Below, piece by piece: positions 6,220-6,331 of a stretch of DNA of 6,331 nucleotides (positions within the stretch are counted from its first letter, which is position 1; every line of letters starts with the position of its first letter). Below the pieces are notes generated by a model. It was not told where the DNA came from, made no database searches, and was given only the letters and a program-made list of their open reading frames with translations. Source of the DNA: JADFRD01 sp964491015 (GTDB lineage Bacteria > Fidelibacterota > Marinisomatia > Marinisomatales > TCS55); NCBI GenBank assembly GCA_964491015.1, contig CAZBEY010000093.1, positions 1-6,331 on the forward strand, read 5' to 3'. Made by a program: the position numbers and the translations under genes.

Positions 6220-6293
6220 GGCGTCGTACCCAAGTGGTCCAAGGGAGCAGTTTGCAAAACTGTCATTCATCGGTTCGAATCCGATCGACGCCT
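6220..6293 (+). tRNA. tRNA-Cys (anticodon GCA)
   Basis: A complete 74-nt cloverleaf. The acceptor stem GGCGTCG (6220-6226) pairs perfectly with CGACGCC (6286-6292), followed by T8 A9. The D-arm is CCC (6229-6231)/GGG (6243-6245) with a GG-containing loop. The anticodon stem is GCAGT/ACTGT (6247-6251/6259-6263, one G-U pair) with loop TTGCAAA and anticodon GCA at 6254-6256. The variable loop is five bases. The T-arm is ATCGG/CCGAT (6269-6273/6281-6285) with loop TTCGAAT. The discriminator base is U73 (6293), the established identity base for cysteinyl-tRNA synthetase. CCA is not encoded (CAA follows), so it must be added enzymatically. Confidence 0.97.
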
Positions 6294-6331
6294 CAAGTGG
6301 ATAGAGGAGCAGTTTGCAAAACTGTCATTCA
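6294..6331 (+). pseudogene. Headless partial duplicate of tRNA-Cys, cut by window edge
   Basis: Beginning at the base after the tRNA discriminator, this stretch repeats the D-loop to variable-loop part of tRNA-Cys (6231-6269). CAAGTGG is shared, then four or five bases differ with one deletion, and then 26 bases (6306-6331) are identical to 6244-6269, including the GCA anticodon stem-loop. The 5' half of the acceptor stem and the U8 position are absent, because those places are occupied by the 3' end of the first tRNA. The T-arm and 3' acceptor, if present, lie beyond the window. It could be a decayed tandem copy, a trace of integration at the tRNA, or a product of assembly at a repeat. Confidence 0.6.

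Overview
The window is a stretch of ordinary chromosomal genes from an A+T-rich Gram-negative bacterium. The envelope type is inferred from several Sec-type signal peptides ending in ...A-Q or ...S-Q and a small outer-membrane beta-barrel protein with a C-terminal aromatic residue. The mix of secreted lineage-specific proteins, weak or absent Shine-Dalgarno sites on some genes and good ones on others, and an exported M3 oligopeptidase would fit a Bacteroidota/Calditrichota/Marinimicrobia-like (FCB group) organism, possibly from a metagenome. That placement is inference and cannot be proven here.

Layout. Bases 1-57 look like the last codons of a gene entering from the left, overlapping by ATGA the start of a membrane-anchored strictosidine synthase/APMAP-like six-bladed beta-propeller protein (54-1118, +). 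Facing it is an unrecognised secreted/membrane protein (1182-2027, -). A small hairpin lies in the 63 bp between the two stops. Only 46 bp separate its start from the divergent beta-barrel gene (2074-2739, +). A 234-bp gap with a GC-rich terminator-like hairpin then leads into a likely three-gene unit. This is a 108-aa secreted/membrane protein with four cysteines (2974-3300), a membrane-anchored M3 zinc oligopeptidase (3325-5409), and a 122-aa secreted helical protein (5406-5774) that starts inside the peptidase stop (ATGA). A 75-aa acidic protein on the minus strand (5753-5980) ends inside that last gene. A 48-aa single-helix membrane protein with a strong ribosome binding site (6024-6170) follows, with a terminator-like stem at its stop codon.

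The right edge holds a complete tRNA-Cys(GCA) at 6220-6293. Abutting it, 6294-6331 repeats the D-loop-to-variable-loop part of the same tRNA, with the last 26 bases identical, and is cut by the window edge. This headless second copy is the most unusual signal in the window. It may be a tandem pseudo-tRNA, an attachment-site remnant, or an assembly-edge artefact.

The only clear functional logic is in the middle cluster: an extracytoplasmic peptide-degrading enzyme with two small exported companions of unknown role. I saw no CRISPR array, insertion sequence, toxin-antitoxin pair or recognisable defence system.
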